Counted from the stretch's first letter, positions 27,501-36,139 are shown. The stretch is DNA of 36,139 bases from DATGMS01 sp040905145 (GCA_040905145.1 JBBDSC010000119.1:1-36139); one strand, 5' to 3'. Notes: a model not told the origin generated them from the sequence alone. A program made the numbers and translations.

Positions 27501-27913
27501 CCCATGGTCACCCCTGTCACCCATCTGTCATCCCCCGCCACACCGGCAGTTTGTGTAATATCTTCAAATGTTAAGTTTCCTTTGTTCAGGTAGAGTTTGT
27601 TTTCTACCATATTGCCGGTCAGATAAACATCGGGCAAACCATCATTGTTAAGATCCCCGATAGCCACCCCACCACCCATGTAAATATACATGTAGTTAAA
27701 ATAATTGATGGAGTCGTTTTCTGTCAGATTATTGGCAAAATGAATCCCCGTCCTTTTTGATTGGAGTTCAGTAAATATTTGTTCCTGGTTTTCCCCTTTA
27801 TCAGGGCTACTACAGTTTAAATAGAATACTGTTACAATGGCCAGAAGACTAAATTTTTTTACAGCAACCGTTATTTTTTTTAATGCAGCTTCTTTCTTCG
27901 CTATCAATATCAT
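24539..27913 (-). CDS. FG-GAP/VCBS-repeat lipoprotein with ASPIC/UnbV domain (CRTAC1-like)
   Basis: A 1124-residue exported protein; the signal region ends YLNC (Cys34), an imperfect lipobox. It carries about 13 FG-GAP calcium-loop repeats of the D-x-[DN]-x-DG-x-x-D type (for example DLNNDGLPDVY, DANQDGWLDIY, DFDNDGLKDIY, DVNQDGHLDVV), which should form two beta-propeller-like sets. Between the sets, at about residues 525-605, lies an ASPIC/UnbV domain (FGLGCKVW, FGLGKKETIAKVRVLWPDG). Such proteins commonly accompany SusC/SusD pairs in Bacteroidota and are thought to bind ligands or partners at the surface; no enzyme motif is visible. It starts 97 nt after the SusD gene and precedes the DUF255 gene by about 100 nt. 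Unusually for a long gene here, it is fully intact. Confidence 0.95.
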   Translation of the reverse strand: MILIAKKEAALKKITVAVKKFSLLAIVTVFYLNCSSPDKGENQEQIFTELQSKRTGIHFANNLTENDSINYFNYMYIYMGGGVAIGDLNNDGLPDVYLTGNMVENKLYLNKGNLTFEDITQTAGVAGDDRWVTGVTMGDANQDGWLDIYVSVSGKWTTTKNLLFINDAKEGEIPTFTESAESYGVADEGNSTQAVFFDYDLDGDQDLYVINYPIVPSRTNITEYLNYRDNAPYHRSDRLYRNEGEEIFTDVTQISGLAKYGLSLGVSVGDYNQDGWPDVYVSNDFSTPDYFLMNNQDGTFTDQNLNLTNHTSFFGMGTDVADFNNDGLLDIYQVDMMPKSYRRAKENMDSMDPERFYNMVNNDMHHQYSINTLQLNMGNDSLGLPHFGDIAKLAGVSSTDWSWASLFADFDNDGLKDIYVTNGVRRDINNSDYFRSDEVQDFENRKALDLTLEIPSEKIENYAFKNNGDLLFTDVSKAWGINYNGFSNGVAYADLDNDGDLDLVVNNVDDRSIIYENKTSDAKANNYLRIKLEGPKENAFGLGCKVWLEDKEEIQFQEMTMTRGFQSSVEPIVHFGLGKKETIAKVRVLWPDGKEELLDNVKANQLISVNYKNATPEGDSETKPKKSYFEDITQKTLLEHSHRENSFDDFRYQVLLPHKISQYGPALAVADIDNDGLDDFYIGGSSGFTGKMFRQNPDGTFSEISTDVWDMDKDQEDVSASFFDANGDGLLDLYVVCGGNEYRKGEAYYQDKFYLNKGNGNFEKIDSALPKVTASGSTVIATDVDNDGDIDLFVGGRVTPRNYPSSPKSYLLKNESSSSMIKFVDVTEELAPDLLDLGMVTQAKWIDVDGDAYQDLIIIGEWMGTTYLKNEKGTFVNKSESVGLSDTQGWWFGLVSDDFDKDGDQDFIVGNLGKNYKYQAKEDSPFSLYTYDYDNNNKKDIVLSYLDKGIKVPVRGRECSSQQIPAIKTKFKDYHSFATASLEEIYTTEHLEKSTHYQVKNFAHSYMENLDNGQFKLTPLDNFAQIASINTMVTLDVNQDGHLDVVYAGNLYGSEVETPRSDASYGGLLMGDGKGGFISQMPYESGLMIKGEVKSAQKMNLAGGHEGILFAKNKDYLQLIKILK

Positions 27914-28010
27914 TTTGCCTATTCCATTTATTAAGCCAAATAACCACAGACCTATATACCTTTGGGTACATAAATCCGTGGTCCTTACCTATACTAATTC
28001 ACTCAAATTT

Positions 28011-29858
28011 TTAATCCCCATACCCTGGGTTTTGTTCAATATTATTATTACTTCTTTGAATTTCCTCCCTTGGGATCGGAAACAGATAATAATAATCCCC
28101 TGGCCACTCAAACCTTGGATCAACTTCCTCTATTTCTCCATATTTATAATTCAAAGTGCCCAATAAATCACCTTCCTGCACTCCGGTCCAATCCATGGTC
28201 ACGCTACTAAGGCCTCTAATTGGGTCTAGATCAACATTTCCTGGAGCAGCTTTCCAACGCATTAGATCCCAGAAACGGGTATCCTCCAGGTGCAACTCAA
28301 TGGCTCTTTCATTTCTATAGTCACGTACCAGATCCGCACCGGAACTGGTAATATCAGGCATATTTACAGACGGTCTTTGACGTACTAAATTGATGTATTC
28401 CCGGGCTAATTCCTCATTGCCCAAGGCAATTTGAATTTCTGCGTAATTTAAATAAAACTCTGCCAGCCTCATAAATACTGTCAATTGACTGTAATCATAG
28501 TCATAACTTGCACGAGGACCCCCAAAATCCAATAATTTCCTGAACGTATACCCTGTTTGTACCCTCCAATGAAAAGGGGTCATGCCTTTTACCCAATAGG
28601 TTTTGGAATCTCTGCCAAAATCAAAAAGTTCCTGATTGTTGAAAGGATCCACTTTATTGGGGTTTTGATAAGGAGGCAGGTTATTGGCATTGGGATTTGC
28701 ATCTTCCCAATATTCATATAACCTTTCGGTACTTTTAGATCCATCGATGATGGATACAGGGCCTGCTCCAGGATATATGATATAACTGTAATACCTTGGA
28801 TCTCTGTCCTCATTCGGGTTTTGATCGTTATATCCAGATGCGGGATTTACGGTTATGCCATCTGATAAATAAGGATATTCTCCATTGGCCAATTGAAACA
28901 TGTTGATAAAATTCTGTGTGGGCATAAGCCGCTGCCTGGCATCAAAACCACTGGGCCAGTAATCATAGTTATAACCCCAGTCAGGTATACTTGTACCTGC
29001 GGTAAAAGAACGGCCAAAGATAGTTTCATCGGTCTTCACAGGCTGTAAAAACAGCTCTTCATGATTGGGGTGCAAGGTGTACCCCAAATCAATGACTGCT
29101 TTGGTGGCATCAGCGGCAGCTTGCCATTTAGACTCATCATCGGAAGGATTGTTCAGTGGGCTTGCCATATACAACAACATTCTGGCTTTTAGGCCCATGG
29201 CCGCATCTTTACTTATCTTACCCGCAGGAGCTGAAGCCCCATCCAAAAGACCAATGGCCAACTCACATTCATCCAGTACAAACTGGGCACATTCCTCATA
29301 GCTATTTCTGGACACCTCAAATGATTCGTCATTTAAATTAAAACTTTTGGTGATTAACGGTACTCCGCCAAAAGTACGGATAAGTTCAAAATACATCCAC
29401 CCCCGCAAAAAATGGACTTCTCCTTTCATACGGTTTAGTATTTGAGGGTCAATTTGTGAATCTTCAACCTTTTCAAAGAAAATATTCGCCCTTCTAATAT
29501 AGTCGTATTCTTCAGCCCATATGTTTGTCAGCTGGGTAATGTTATCGGGTGTAATGTTACCCTCTAGATATTGCCTCAACCCATTGGCTCTATCATGTGT
29601 ATCCGGAGCTGCCACTGCGATATCCGTCAATCCAATATAACCGCCAGTTCCAGGACTCCAATGGGGTCTCATTCCATGGTAGACATTATATACATAATTT
29701 TGAAGGAAAACCGGATCCGTAAATACGTTGTCTTCGGATATAGCGTCCAAGGGTTGTACATCGAGAAGATCTTCACTACAAGAGGTGAAGATAATTCCTG
29801 AAAGAAACAGTAAATAGGCTTTTCTAACTATACTGTTTTTAAATATTTTATTTTTCAT
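28011..29858 (-). CDS. SusD/RagB-family lipoprotein (pair 3)
   Basis: A 615-residue surface lipoprotein with signal ending GIIFTSC (Cys27). SusD features: FLQNYVYNVYHGM near the N-terminus, EVHFLRGWMYFELIRTFGGVPL in the first repeat, FMRLAEFYLNYAEIQIALGN late, and the C-terminal LFPIPREEIQRSNNNIEQNPGYGD. It is longer than the other SusD proteins here, with insertions in the middle that probably shape the ligand site. It starts 9 nt after the paired SusC and is followed by the FG-GAP protein gene, so it is likely the receptor of the haloperoxidase-type operon. The ligand is unknown. Confidence 0.95.
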   Translation of the reverse strand: MKNKIFKNSIVRKAYLLFLSGIIFTSCSEDLLDVQPLDAISEDNVFTDPVFLQNYVYNVYHGMRPHWSPGTGGYIGLTDIAVAAPDTHDRANGLRQYLEGNITPDNITQLTNIWAEEYDYIRRANIFFEKVEDSQIDPQILNRMKGEVHFLRGWMYFELIRTFGGVPLITKSFNLNDESFEVSRNSYEECAQFVLDECELAIGLLDGASAPAGKISKDAAMGLKARMLLYMASPLNNPSDDESKWQAAADATKAVIDLGYTLHPNHEELFLQPVKTDETIFGRSFTAGTSIPDWGYNYDYWPSGFDARQRLMPTQNFINMFQLANGEYPYLSDGITVNPASGYNDQNPNEDRDPRYYSYIIYPGAGPVSIIDGSKSTERLYEYWEDANPNANNLPPYQNPNKVDPFNNQELFDFGRDSKTYWVKGMTPFHWRVQTGYTFRKLLDFGGPRASYDYDYSQLTVFMRLAEFYLNYAEIQIALGNEELAREYINLVRQRPSVNMPDITSSGADLVRDYRNERAIELHLEDTRFWDLMRWKAAPGNVDLDPIRGLSSVTMDWTGVQEGDLLGTLNYKYGEIEEVDPRFEWPGDYYYLFPIPREEIQRSNNNIEQNPGYGD

Positions 29859-29867
29859 AATTTTTTT

Positions 29868-32800
29868 TTAAAAAGTTAGATTAAGTCCTAAACCTAAAGT
29901 TCTCATATTCGGATAAGTCCCTCCTTTTCCACTTAGGAACTCAGGATCTCCAGCTCCATACTTTTCCAAGTTATTGTATATCATAAACAGATTTTCACCT
30001 GATATATAAAATCTCAGTCCTGTAATCCCCATTCGGGACATTACCTCGCCTGGTAAATTATAGCCAAACTCAACCGATTTAAAGCGTAACCAAGTGGCAT
30101 TGCGATACCAGAAATCATTATTCTGTGCAGCTACACCTGTTGGACGAATTCTTGGAAGAATGGCATTGGTGTTGTCTAGATCAAAACTATTGTTGGCTAC
30201 GTAAGCAAGTCCATTACCATTTGCTCCGGTATCAAAACCATTATCCAATCGAAATTTTGCACCATCTTGCCCTTGAAGCAGCATAGTTAGATCAAAACTT
30301 TTGTAGTCCAATCCAATGGTCATCCCAAATTGAGATTTAGGAAAAGCATTTGTATTAAACATATACCTGTCATTTCCATCAATCTCCCCATCATTGTTCA
30401 AATCGGTAAAAATAAGGCTTCCCACGGTTGCATTGGGGTAATTTATATGATTGTCCAAATCTGCCTGCGTTCTGTAAATGCCGATGGCTTTGTACACAAG
30501 TTGAGAACCTATAGGTCTTCCTTCCTGCTTCTGATAAGGTTCAGCTTGCGGAACTTCATCAATAAATATGATCTTGTTGTCATTGTAAGAATAATTTCCG
30601 CTTACCAATAAATTCAGATCACCAAACCTTTGCCTGTAGCCTAACTGGAATTCAATACCTTGGCTCTCCATTTCACCAATGTTTTCGTCAGGAAGAAAAA
30701 GGCCTGTATATCCGGGGATCGAGGCTTGTCTTCTACCTAAAATATTAGTAGTTCTGGTCTTGTAAATATCAGCCTCAAAAGTTAATCGGTCCTGTAAAAA
30801 TCCAAGTTCCAGTCCTATATCGGTAGTCTCTGACACTTCCCATGTAATATTGGGGTTGGGCGTCGTTAAAGCAGCAATACCACGGGCATCTGCTCCATCC
30901 ACCACCCATCCAGGACCATAGCCAAAACGGCCTATGTATTGAAATGGATCTTACCCTATCATTACCCAATTGTCCCCAGGAGGCCCTTAGCTTAAAGTTA
31001 CTAAAGAAATCTTCCGATATAAAGGATTCATTGCTGACCACCCAACCGGCAGAGACACCCGGGAAAAATCCCCAACGGGTCTCTTTTGGGAAAATGGGGG
31101 ATCCATCGTACCTGAAATTCAATCCAAACAGATATTTGTTGCTAAAATCATAACTTACCCGTCCAAAGTAATTTTGTCGGGCAGATATACTGGCGCCACC
31201 ATTATTATTCCAATTACTTCGATTCTCACTCCCCGCAAAAAGCTGATCTATTTGAGGGGAATCATACCCCAATCGTTGCGCCCAGAAAAAATTATCATCA
31301 TATTCCATTTGCTCATAGGCCACAAATGCACTGATTTTGTGAACTTGGTTTAAAATGGTTTCATAACCAAGTTTGGTATTCAGCGTAATCCTGGTACTTT
31401 GAGAAAAATCTTCCCTTAATCCTATATCCTCAACAGAACGTGAAGGTTTTTTTACAATTTCACCAGCTGAATTTCTTTCATAGTATTCCCAGATATAATC
31501 AAATGCTTTGTTATAATTGAAAGTTTTAATAATTGAGGCAAAACCTTCTAAGGACAACCCTTCCAAAAAAGGCATGTTGTACTTATATCGGAATGTACCG
31601 CTGGCAACATCATTCGTAAATCTCCTGTATCCAGGGCTGCGAAGTCTTGCAGCGGGATTTAAATGGGCCCAGCCTTCTCCCGGATAACGGAAATCCCCAC
31701 CAATGTAGGCTTCTTGAAGGGGACTTGTAGAGGCAAAAGCTCCTATCGCCCCACTTCCTCCCTGGGGAGTCTGTGTAAATTTCTGCCTTAGTGATAGATC
31801 GAGACCGACCTCCAAATTATCTGTTACCGACACATCCAAGTTTGCCCTAGCATTATATTGTTTAAGTTTAGTTATGTCATCGGCACGAAGAATACCCCCT
31901 TGCGATACTGTACCTATGGAAGTGAAATATCTTACCCTTTCTGATCCACCGCGCATGGTGAGGGAATGTCTTGTTAGTTTAGCAGGAGGATCTACCAAGG
32001 CATCCCACCAGTCTTCAGGCCTTCTTTCCCCATTTCTAAAGGATGCTATCAACTCATCGGGAAAGTCTGGACTGGCACCGTCCAATGCCCTGTTTCTATT
32101 AAGGACATTCAAATAATCAAAAACATTGGCTGAGCGGACTTTTCTAGTTGGTGACTGGAATAACTGGGAAGTAGAAAAATTGAATACTGGTTTTCCTGTT
32201 TGACCACGTTTGGTGGTAACAAGAATAACCCCGCCTGCTGATTGCGCACCGTAAATTGCCGCTGACGCATCTTTTAACACCGATATGGATTCAATATCAT
32301 TGGGATCTAATCTATTAAGGCCATCCGGGTCGGCATTGGCGACACCGTCAATTACAATTAATGCCGAATTGTTCCGCGTGGTATTGAACCCTCTAACGAG
32401 AATCTGCGCATCGTCAAAACCAGGAATAGAACTCCTTTGGTTGACATAAAGCCCTGCCAGTCTTCCGGAAAGTGCGTTTGAAAGCGAAACTGCGGAGGAC
32501 TTTTTCACTTCATCCCCAGAGGTTTGGACAACTGCATTTGTAAGCTCGGATTTTTTTGCTGTTCCATAGCCCACTACAATTACTTCATCCAACGCCTGTG
32601 CACTTTCTGTAAGCGTAATGTCTATTGTAGTTTGGTTACCTATCTTCTACGGTTTGACTTTCATATCCTATAAAAGAAAATATAAGAGACGCTCCATCCG
32701 GAACAGTGAGAGTGTATTCACCGTCCAGGTCTGTAGCGGTACCGATTGTTGTATTAAGCACTAAAACCGTAGCCCCAGGTATGGACTGACCATTTTGATC

Positions 32801-33025
32801 GGTGACAGTACCCGAAACGGTAACATCAAATAACTTGATGAGATTTGTATCATCCGATACCTTGTTGGATGCCAAGACAGGCATGTTTCTTTCAATTTTC
32901 CCTAAGTCGCTTTTCAGCCCCGTTTTTACCTGGGCCAGCAAACTTCCGGATAGCATGCAAAACAGAATTGCTACCACCAATGAAATCCGTTTCATTGGGC
33001 AGCAATGGTGTAATTTTATTTTCAT
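29868..33025 (-). pseudogene. SusC/RagA TonB-dependent transporter (pair 3), two single-base insertions
   Basis: Three frames join into one SusC. Segment 1 (33025 to about 32645) has the signal peptide and CarboxypepD-like domain up to GYESQTVE. Segment 2 (about 32645 to 30952) has GNQTTIDITLTESAQALDEV, the plug with DASAAIYGAQSAGGVI and half of the barrel. Segment 3 (30950 to 29868) continues DPFQYIGRFGYGPGWVVDGA to the end GLGLNLTF. Removing one base near 32644 and one near 30951 restores 3156 nt (1051 residues). The second possible start, MKRISLVVAILF at 32995, looks better as a signal peptide. A calcium-loop-like DLNNDGEIDGNDR is present; there is no STN domain. It may be a genuine double mutation or consensus errors, but neither site is a long homopolymer. 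Confidence 0.9.
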
Positions 33026-33360
33026 AATGGTTTTTTGCTAAAGTGTTTTAAAAATCAGAGGAAAATCCTCTTTTGGATAAAATAGTGTTTTATAATGAAG
33101 ACATTTTACAATAGGCATGTTAATTTTATTTTTATGAAAGGTTAAATTATTTTTTTAACTACCAAAACATTCATTTTAATATACCATCTACTTAATCATA
33201 TAAATAGTACCTTTATAAGGTATAATAATATAAAAATGTTATATTATTCTTTATTAATATATCTTTAGTTTTTAATATTTTGCTTTTGATACTTAAATAT
33301 AAATAAAAATGTTAAAAGTAAAAGAAATCAGAATCGAAATATTAAAATAAAAAGGTAAAT
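33026..33360. other. AT-rich region upstream of susC pair 3
   Basis: This 335-bp stretch has no gene. It contains a small hairpin GAGGA-AAA-TCCTC (33058-33070) in the likely leader and a 15-bp palindrome at 33208-33222. No exact TAnnTTTG was found on the minus strand, so the promoter is not placed. Confidence 0.55.
33208..33222. promoter_or_regulatory. Palindrome upstream of susC pair 3
   Basis: TACCTT-TAT-AAGGTA is a perfect inverted repeat with 6-bp arms, about 185 bp before ATG 33025. It could be an operator; in such AT-rich DNA chance is also possible. Confidence 0.3.
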
Positions 33361-33544
33361 TCAGAACTCCTGACCTACCGTAAAAGGTCAGGTTGCAATT
33401 TTGTAATTCAGGACCAGGTCATTTCCGGGAAAACACATCTGCTATTGAATTCTATGTCAGGCTGAAAGCCTGCTACACCACAACTTGGGGCAGCACCCCA
33501 AGCTATAATTTTTGAATTTTTTTAGCTCAAGTCAGGAGTTCTGA
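33361..33544. repeat. 184-bp inverted-repeat-bounded element with nested hairpins (REP/MITE-like)
   Basis: TCAGAACTCCTGAC (33361-33374) and GTCAGGAGTTCTGA (33531-33544) are perfect 14-bp terminal inverted repeats. Inside are CTGACCT/AGGTCAG (33370-33391), GACC-A-GGTC (33412-33420), CAGGCT-GAA-AGCCTG (33458-33472) and CTTGGGG-CAGCA-CCCCAAG (33484-33502). Base composition is clearly richer in GC than the flanks. No open frame and no clear target-site duplication are seen. It sits just past the terminator of SusC/SusD pair 4. The structure fits a non-autonomous mobile or REP-type element; copy number elsewhere cannot be judged here. Confidence 0.65.
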
Positions 33545-33560
33545 TCCTATAAAAAGGAAT

Positions 33561-33606
33561 AAAAAAAACCCCGAAATTAAGCTGTTTTAGCTTTTTCAGG
33601 GTTTTT
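33561..33606 (-). terminator. Rho-independent terminator of SusC/SusD pair 4
   Basis: On the minus strand the 5' arm AAAACCCTGAAAAAGCT pairs with the 3' arm AGCTTAATTTCGGGGTTTT (one G-T pair and a small bulge) and runs into eight T. It begins about 50 nt after the SusD stop at 33658. Confidence 0.85.
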
Positions 33607-33657
33607 ATAAAAGATTATTTAAAAGACTTTTATGTAATTGATCATTCCAAAATAGTA

Positions 33658-35187
33658 CTAGAATCCAGGATTCTGTACCAGATTGCGATTGTTGTCTATT
33701 TCTCTTTGAGGAATAGGTAGGAGCAGCTGTGCTTCACTGAAAGTTTTTCCGAAGACGTTGGTATGGCCAACGAAATCATCCCATTGCCCGGTGATATCAT
33801 TGCGGACTTTCCGGGTTCGAAGCATATCAAACCACATTTTGTTCTCATAAGCCAGCTCATAATAACGTTCTGCCCATACTGCTCTTTCAAATTCATCCGG
33901 ATCGGTAGTGGTCACCGGAGGGAGTTCTGCCCTGTCCCTAATTTCATTAAGGCTTTGCATGGCCAGTGCATTGGGTCCGCCTTCCGCCCGGTTAGATGCT
34001 TCCGCATACATCAGCATTACGTCAGCCAAGCGGTAAACGGTAAAATTAAGCTCAGAGCGGGAGTCGTCATCAATGGCTTGCTTATCGAAGTACTTATAAA
34101 TGTAATATCCTCCAAGATCCAGGAATTCCCGACGCGGATCACCTGCTGGATAATCGTTGGGATGGCCCTGGTAGTGGGTATAATAAAATTGCTTCTCCTC
34201 TACTCTCTTATCGCCAGGCTCATGACTTTCTACAAATTCTCTACGGGGAACCAATCCGCCATATTCATCCGTATAAGCCGCTATGCCCCTAAAGGCGGGT
34301 AAAGTTACCGGGGTTAAACCGTTTTCACGGATAGTCTTGGCATGTTGTACCTGCAAGATAAATTCTCCTTGATTGCGGTTGGCAGGATTTATCATGTCCC
34401 TGTATTCAGGGAAAAGCGTAAATCCTCCCATTTCTAATACCTCCATGGAGCGGTTGGCAGATTCAGCATAATACTGGTCTCCGCCTTGGACAGGGTAACC
34501 TGCGTAAGTTAAGTAAACATCTGCCAGTATGGCTTTTATGGCACCCATGGATATTCTCCCGCTATTTTCATTCCAAGGTAGGGTAGATTGTTCTGCTGCA
34601 AGCAAGTCAGGAATGATAATCTCGTCATAGATTTCTTTAAGAGGGGCACGTGGTGCCTGTACTTCATCCAAACTTTCAGGGTTTTCAGTAATTTTTGGAA
34701 CATCACCGAACATTCTTACCAAATAAAAGTAATACAATGCCCGCATTGTACGTACTTCTGCTAACAGATTGGTTCTGTTTTCCTCAGTCAAAGAAGGGAA
34801 TTCATTGATTTTTACCAGAGCCAGATTACAGCGCGAGATACCCTGGTACATTCCGCTCCACCAGTTGTCAATGTAAAAAGCACGCGCGTCATACGTGAGC
34901 TCGTTAAATTTAAAAGCTTCCGTTTGGGAATTACCGTCCGCTTTCCCGGTCATGAATTCCATCAGGGAAGCATTATTGCCTCCCCATCCTCCGCCACCAT
35001 TATTTAAAACGGTGATTCGGGCATAGGCAGCATTGACAAATGCGCGGGCTACCTCTGGACTGGATACGTCAGACTCTGTGGTAAGTGATCCGGTTGGATT
35101 TTCATCCAAAAAGCCTTCACAAGAGGTAAAGACTCCAATCAGGAATACCAACAGAATAGTTTTATGTGCTAATAATATGTTTTTCAT
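33658..35187 (-). CDS. SusD/RagB-family lipoprotein (pair 4)
   Basis: A 509-residue surface lipoprotein from ATG 35187 (MKNILLAHKTILLVFLIGVFTSC, Cys23). The frame extends to an ATG at 35214, but that would overlap the SusC stop and put nine polar residues before the signal; 35190 is equally possible. SusD features include EVRTMRALYYFYLVRMFGDVP, AIKAILADVYLTYAG, VYRLADVMLMYAEASNRAEGG and the C-terminal LLPIPQREIDNNRNLVQNPGF. It is paired with the partial SusC just upstream and is closed by a strong terminator, so this pair forms its own transcript end with no enzyme gene after it. Confidence 0.95.
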   Translation of the reverse strand: MKNILLAHKTILLVFLIGVFTSCEGFLDENPTGSLTTESDVSSPEVARAFVNAAYARITVLNNGGGGWGGNNASLMEFMTGKADGNSQTEAFKFNELTYDARAFYIDNWWSGMYQGISRCNLALVKINEFPSLTEENRTNLLAEVRTMRALYYFYLVRMFGDVPKITENPESLDEVQAPRAPLKEIYDEIIIPDLLAAEQSTLPWNENSGRISMGAIKAILADVYLTYAGYPVQGGDQYYAESANRSMEVLEMGGFTLFPEYRDMINPANRNQGEFILQVQHAKTIRENGLTPVTLPAFRGIAAYTDEYGGLVPRREFVESHEPGDKRVEEKQFYYTHYQGHPNDYPAGDPRREFLDLGGYYIYKYFDKQAIDDDSRSELNFTVYRLADVMLMYAEASNRAEGGPNALAMQSLNEIRDRAELPPVTTTDPDEFERAVWAERYYELAYENKMWFDMLRTRKVRNDITGQWDDFVGHTNVFGKTFSEAQLLLPIPQREIDNNRNLVQNPGF

Positions 35188-35200
35188 CATTATGAGTTTT

Positions 35201-36139
35201 TTAGAATGATACATTTACCCCGAGGTTAAAAGTTCTTGGTTTTGGGTATTGGAAGAACTCAATATTCTGGGTCAAGCTTCCACCAAATGTAGTAGCCTCT
35301 GGATCATAACCAGAATATTCGCTTACTACAAACAAATTTTGGACACTTGTATAAAACCGTGCTCTTTCCAAACCTATCTTCGCAAGTGTAGTTGTAGGAA
35401 GAGAATATCCCAATATCAAATTCTGGCCACGGATAAAGGAACCATCCTCCATCCACCAGTCATCCATGTGGGTGTCGTATCCGGCATTGTAGTGCCTGAT
35501 TTGGGCGATGTGGGTATCCTGGTTGTCCGGTGTCCAGGCATCCAATACGGTTGCCATACTATTGGCGATGGCCTGGCGGTCTTCTACAGAATGCTTTGTC
35601 GCATTTACAATATTTACGCCTTCTACAATTCGGATATCAAAGGTGAAATCAAAGTTTTTATAAGTAAAGGTATTGGAGATGTTCATGGTCCACATTGGAT
35701 AAGCACGGCCAATGATGGTTTCATCCTGTGCATCCAGGACACCATCGTCATTAAGGTCTGCCCATCTTATATCTCCTGGCAATCTGTCAAATTGGGCAGC
35801 CTCATCTACTTCATCCGTATTCCACGTGCCCAATCTTTTGTATCCCCAAAAGGACCCGATGGATTCACCTACACGGAGAATATTCGTTTGCCCAAGGAAC
35901 CAGGGGCCCGGAAAGATGTCATCATCATTGACACCCAATTTTAAAATTTTATTCCGGTTAGCCGACCAGTTGAGATTGGTAGACCAGACAAAGTCACTGG
36001 TGTTTACATTAACAGAATTTATGGCCAGTTCTACACCCTTATTTTCAACGGAACCAATATTCTGTGTCACACTGCTCAACCCGGTAGACCAGGGGATGGG
36101 AGCGCTCAGAAGCAAATCATTGGTTTTCTTATAATAAAT
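35201..36139 (-). CDS. SusC/RagA TonB-dependent transporter (pair 4), C-terminal part
   Basis: The frame is open from the window edge to the stop at 35201, giving 312 codons of the end of a SusC barrel; the start lies beyond 36139. The visible part begins YYKKTNDLLLSAPIP, continues with GSVENKGVELAI, a calcium-loop-like WADLNDDGVLDAQDE, FTYKNFDFTFD and ends LGVNVSF with the terminal aromatic residue typical of outer-membrane barrels. The matching SusD follows at once. The visible portion has no frameshift. Confidence 0.95.
   Translation of the reverse strand: MYYKKTNDLLLSAPIPWSTGLSSVTQNIGSVENKGVELAINSVNVNTSDFVWSTNLNWSANRNKILKLGVNDDDIFPGPWFLGQTNILRVGESIGSFWGYKRLGTWNTDEVDEAAQFDRLPGDIRWADLNDDGVLDAQDETIIGRAYPMWTMNISNTFTYKNFDFTFDIRIVEGVNIVNATKHSVEDRQAIANSMATVLDAWTPDNQDTHIAQIRHYNAGYDTHMDDWWMEDGSFIRGQNLILGYSLPTTTLAKIGLERARFYTSVQNLFVVSEYSGYDPEATTFGGSLTQNIEFFQYPKPRTFNLGVNVSF

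Noticed and set aside
33361..33544. CRISPR array
   Set aside because: The internal palindromes differ from each other and are not evenly spaced direct repeats.
33763..34302. 179-codon plus-strand open frame
   Set aside because: It is antisense to an intact SusD with clear family motifs.
33658..35214. SusD pair 4 starting at 35214
   Set aside because: This would overlap the SusC stop and put polar residues before the lipoprotein signal; 35187 or 35190 fits better.
35249..35944. 231-codon plus-strand open frame
   Set aside because: It lies wholly antisense to the SusC barrel gene, has no domain, and its residue pattern is that of a reverse-complement shadow.
1..36139. tRNA, rRNA, integrase, transposase or phage genes
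   Set aside because: I looked on both strands and saw none that could be supported.

Overview
The window looks like a draft or metagenome-derived contig from a member of the Bacteroidota, most likely a Cytophagales/Cyclobacteriaceae-type bacterium. The signs are four SusC/SusD outer-membrane uptake pairs, a FecR anti-sigma factor next to an STN-type SusC, Tat- and lipoprotein-exported sugar-acting proteins, AT-rich spacers and a TAnnTTTG-type promoter. That assignment is inference from gene content only. Every gene I can support lies on the minus strand, so transcription runs from high to low coordinates. A run of 100 N (16603-16702) marks a scaffold gap inside the fecR gene.

From right to left: (1) 36139-33658 holds the C-terminal end of a SusC and its SusD, closed by a strong intrinsic terminator. 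(2) 33657-33026 is non-coding and carries a 184-bp element bounded by perfect 14-bp inverted repeats, with nested hairpins inside (REP/MITE-like). (3) 33025-22033 is an apparent operon: a SusC with two single-base frameshifts, a SusD, a 1124-residue FG-GAP/ASPIC-UnbV lipoprotein, a DUF255 thioredoxin-domain lipoprotein that appears to lack about 120 internal residues, and a decayed vanadium-haloperoxidase/PAP2 gene. (4) 21794-8745 is a composite uptake locus: SusC (one frameshift), SusD, FecR without a neighbouring ECF sigma factor, STN-SusC, SusD, a Tat-exported Gfo/Idh/MocA oxidoreductase and a DUF1080 (3-keto-disaccharide hydrolase family) lipoprotein. The last two suggest that imported or surface-bound glycosides are cut by an oxidation-first (keto-sugar) route. 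(5) 8366 to beyond position 1 is a tight eight-gene operon: an alpha/beta hydrolase with a cysteine in the nucleophile position, an acetoacetate-decarboxylase-fold protein, three small integral membrane proteins, a patatin-like lipase, a membrane-anchored metallophosphoesterase with an unusual metal site, and a cholesterol-oxidase-like GMC flavoenzyme with a ferredoxin-like cysteine cluster.

The eight-gene operon is the best candidate for an undescribed system. Most of its junctions overlap by a few bases (ATGA, TAATG and 11-20 nt overlaps), which points to a single co-translated pathway or membrane complex. The enzyme types suggest oxidation and deacylation of a hydrophobic alcohol or ester such as a sterol, terpenoid or lipid, but the substrate cannot be read from the sequence. 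The second theme is decay: two of the three SusC genes whose starts lie in the window are frameshifted, and the two genes at the end of the haloperoxidase operon have lost internal segments, while long neighbouring genes are intact.
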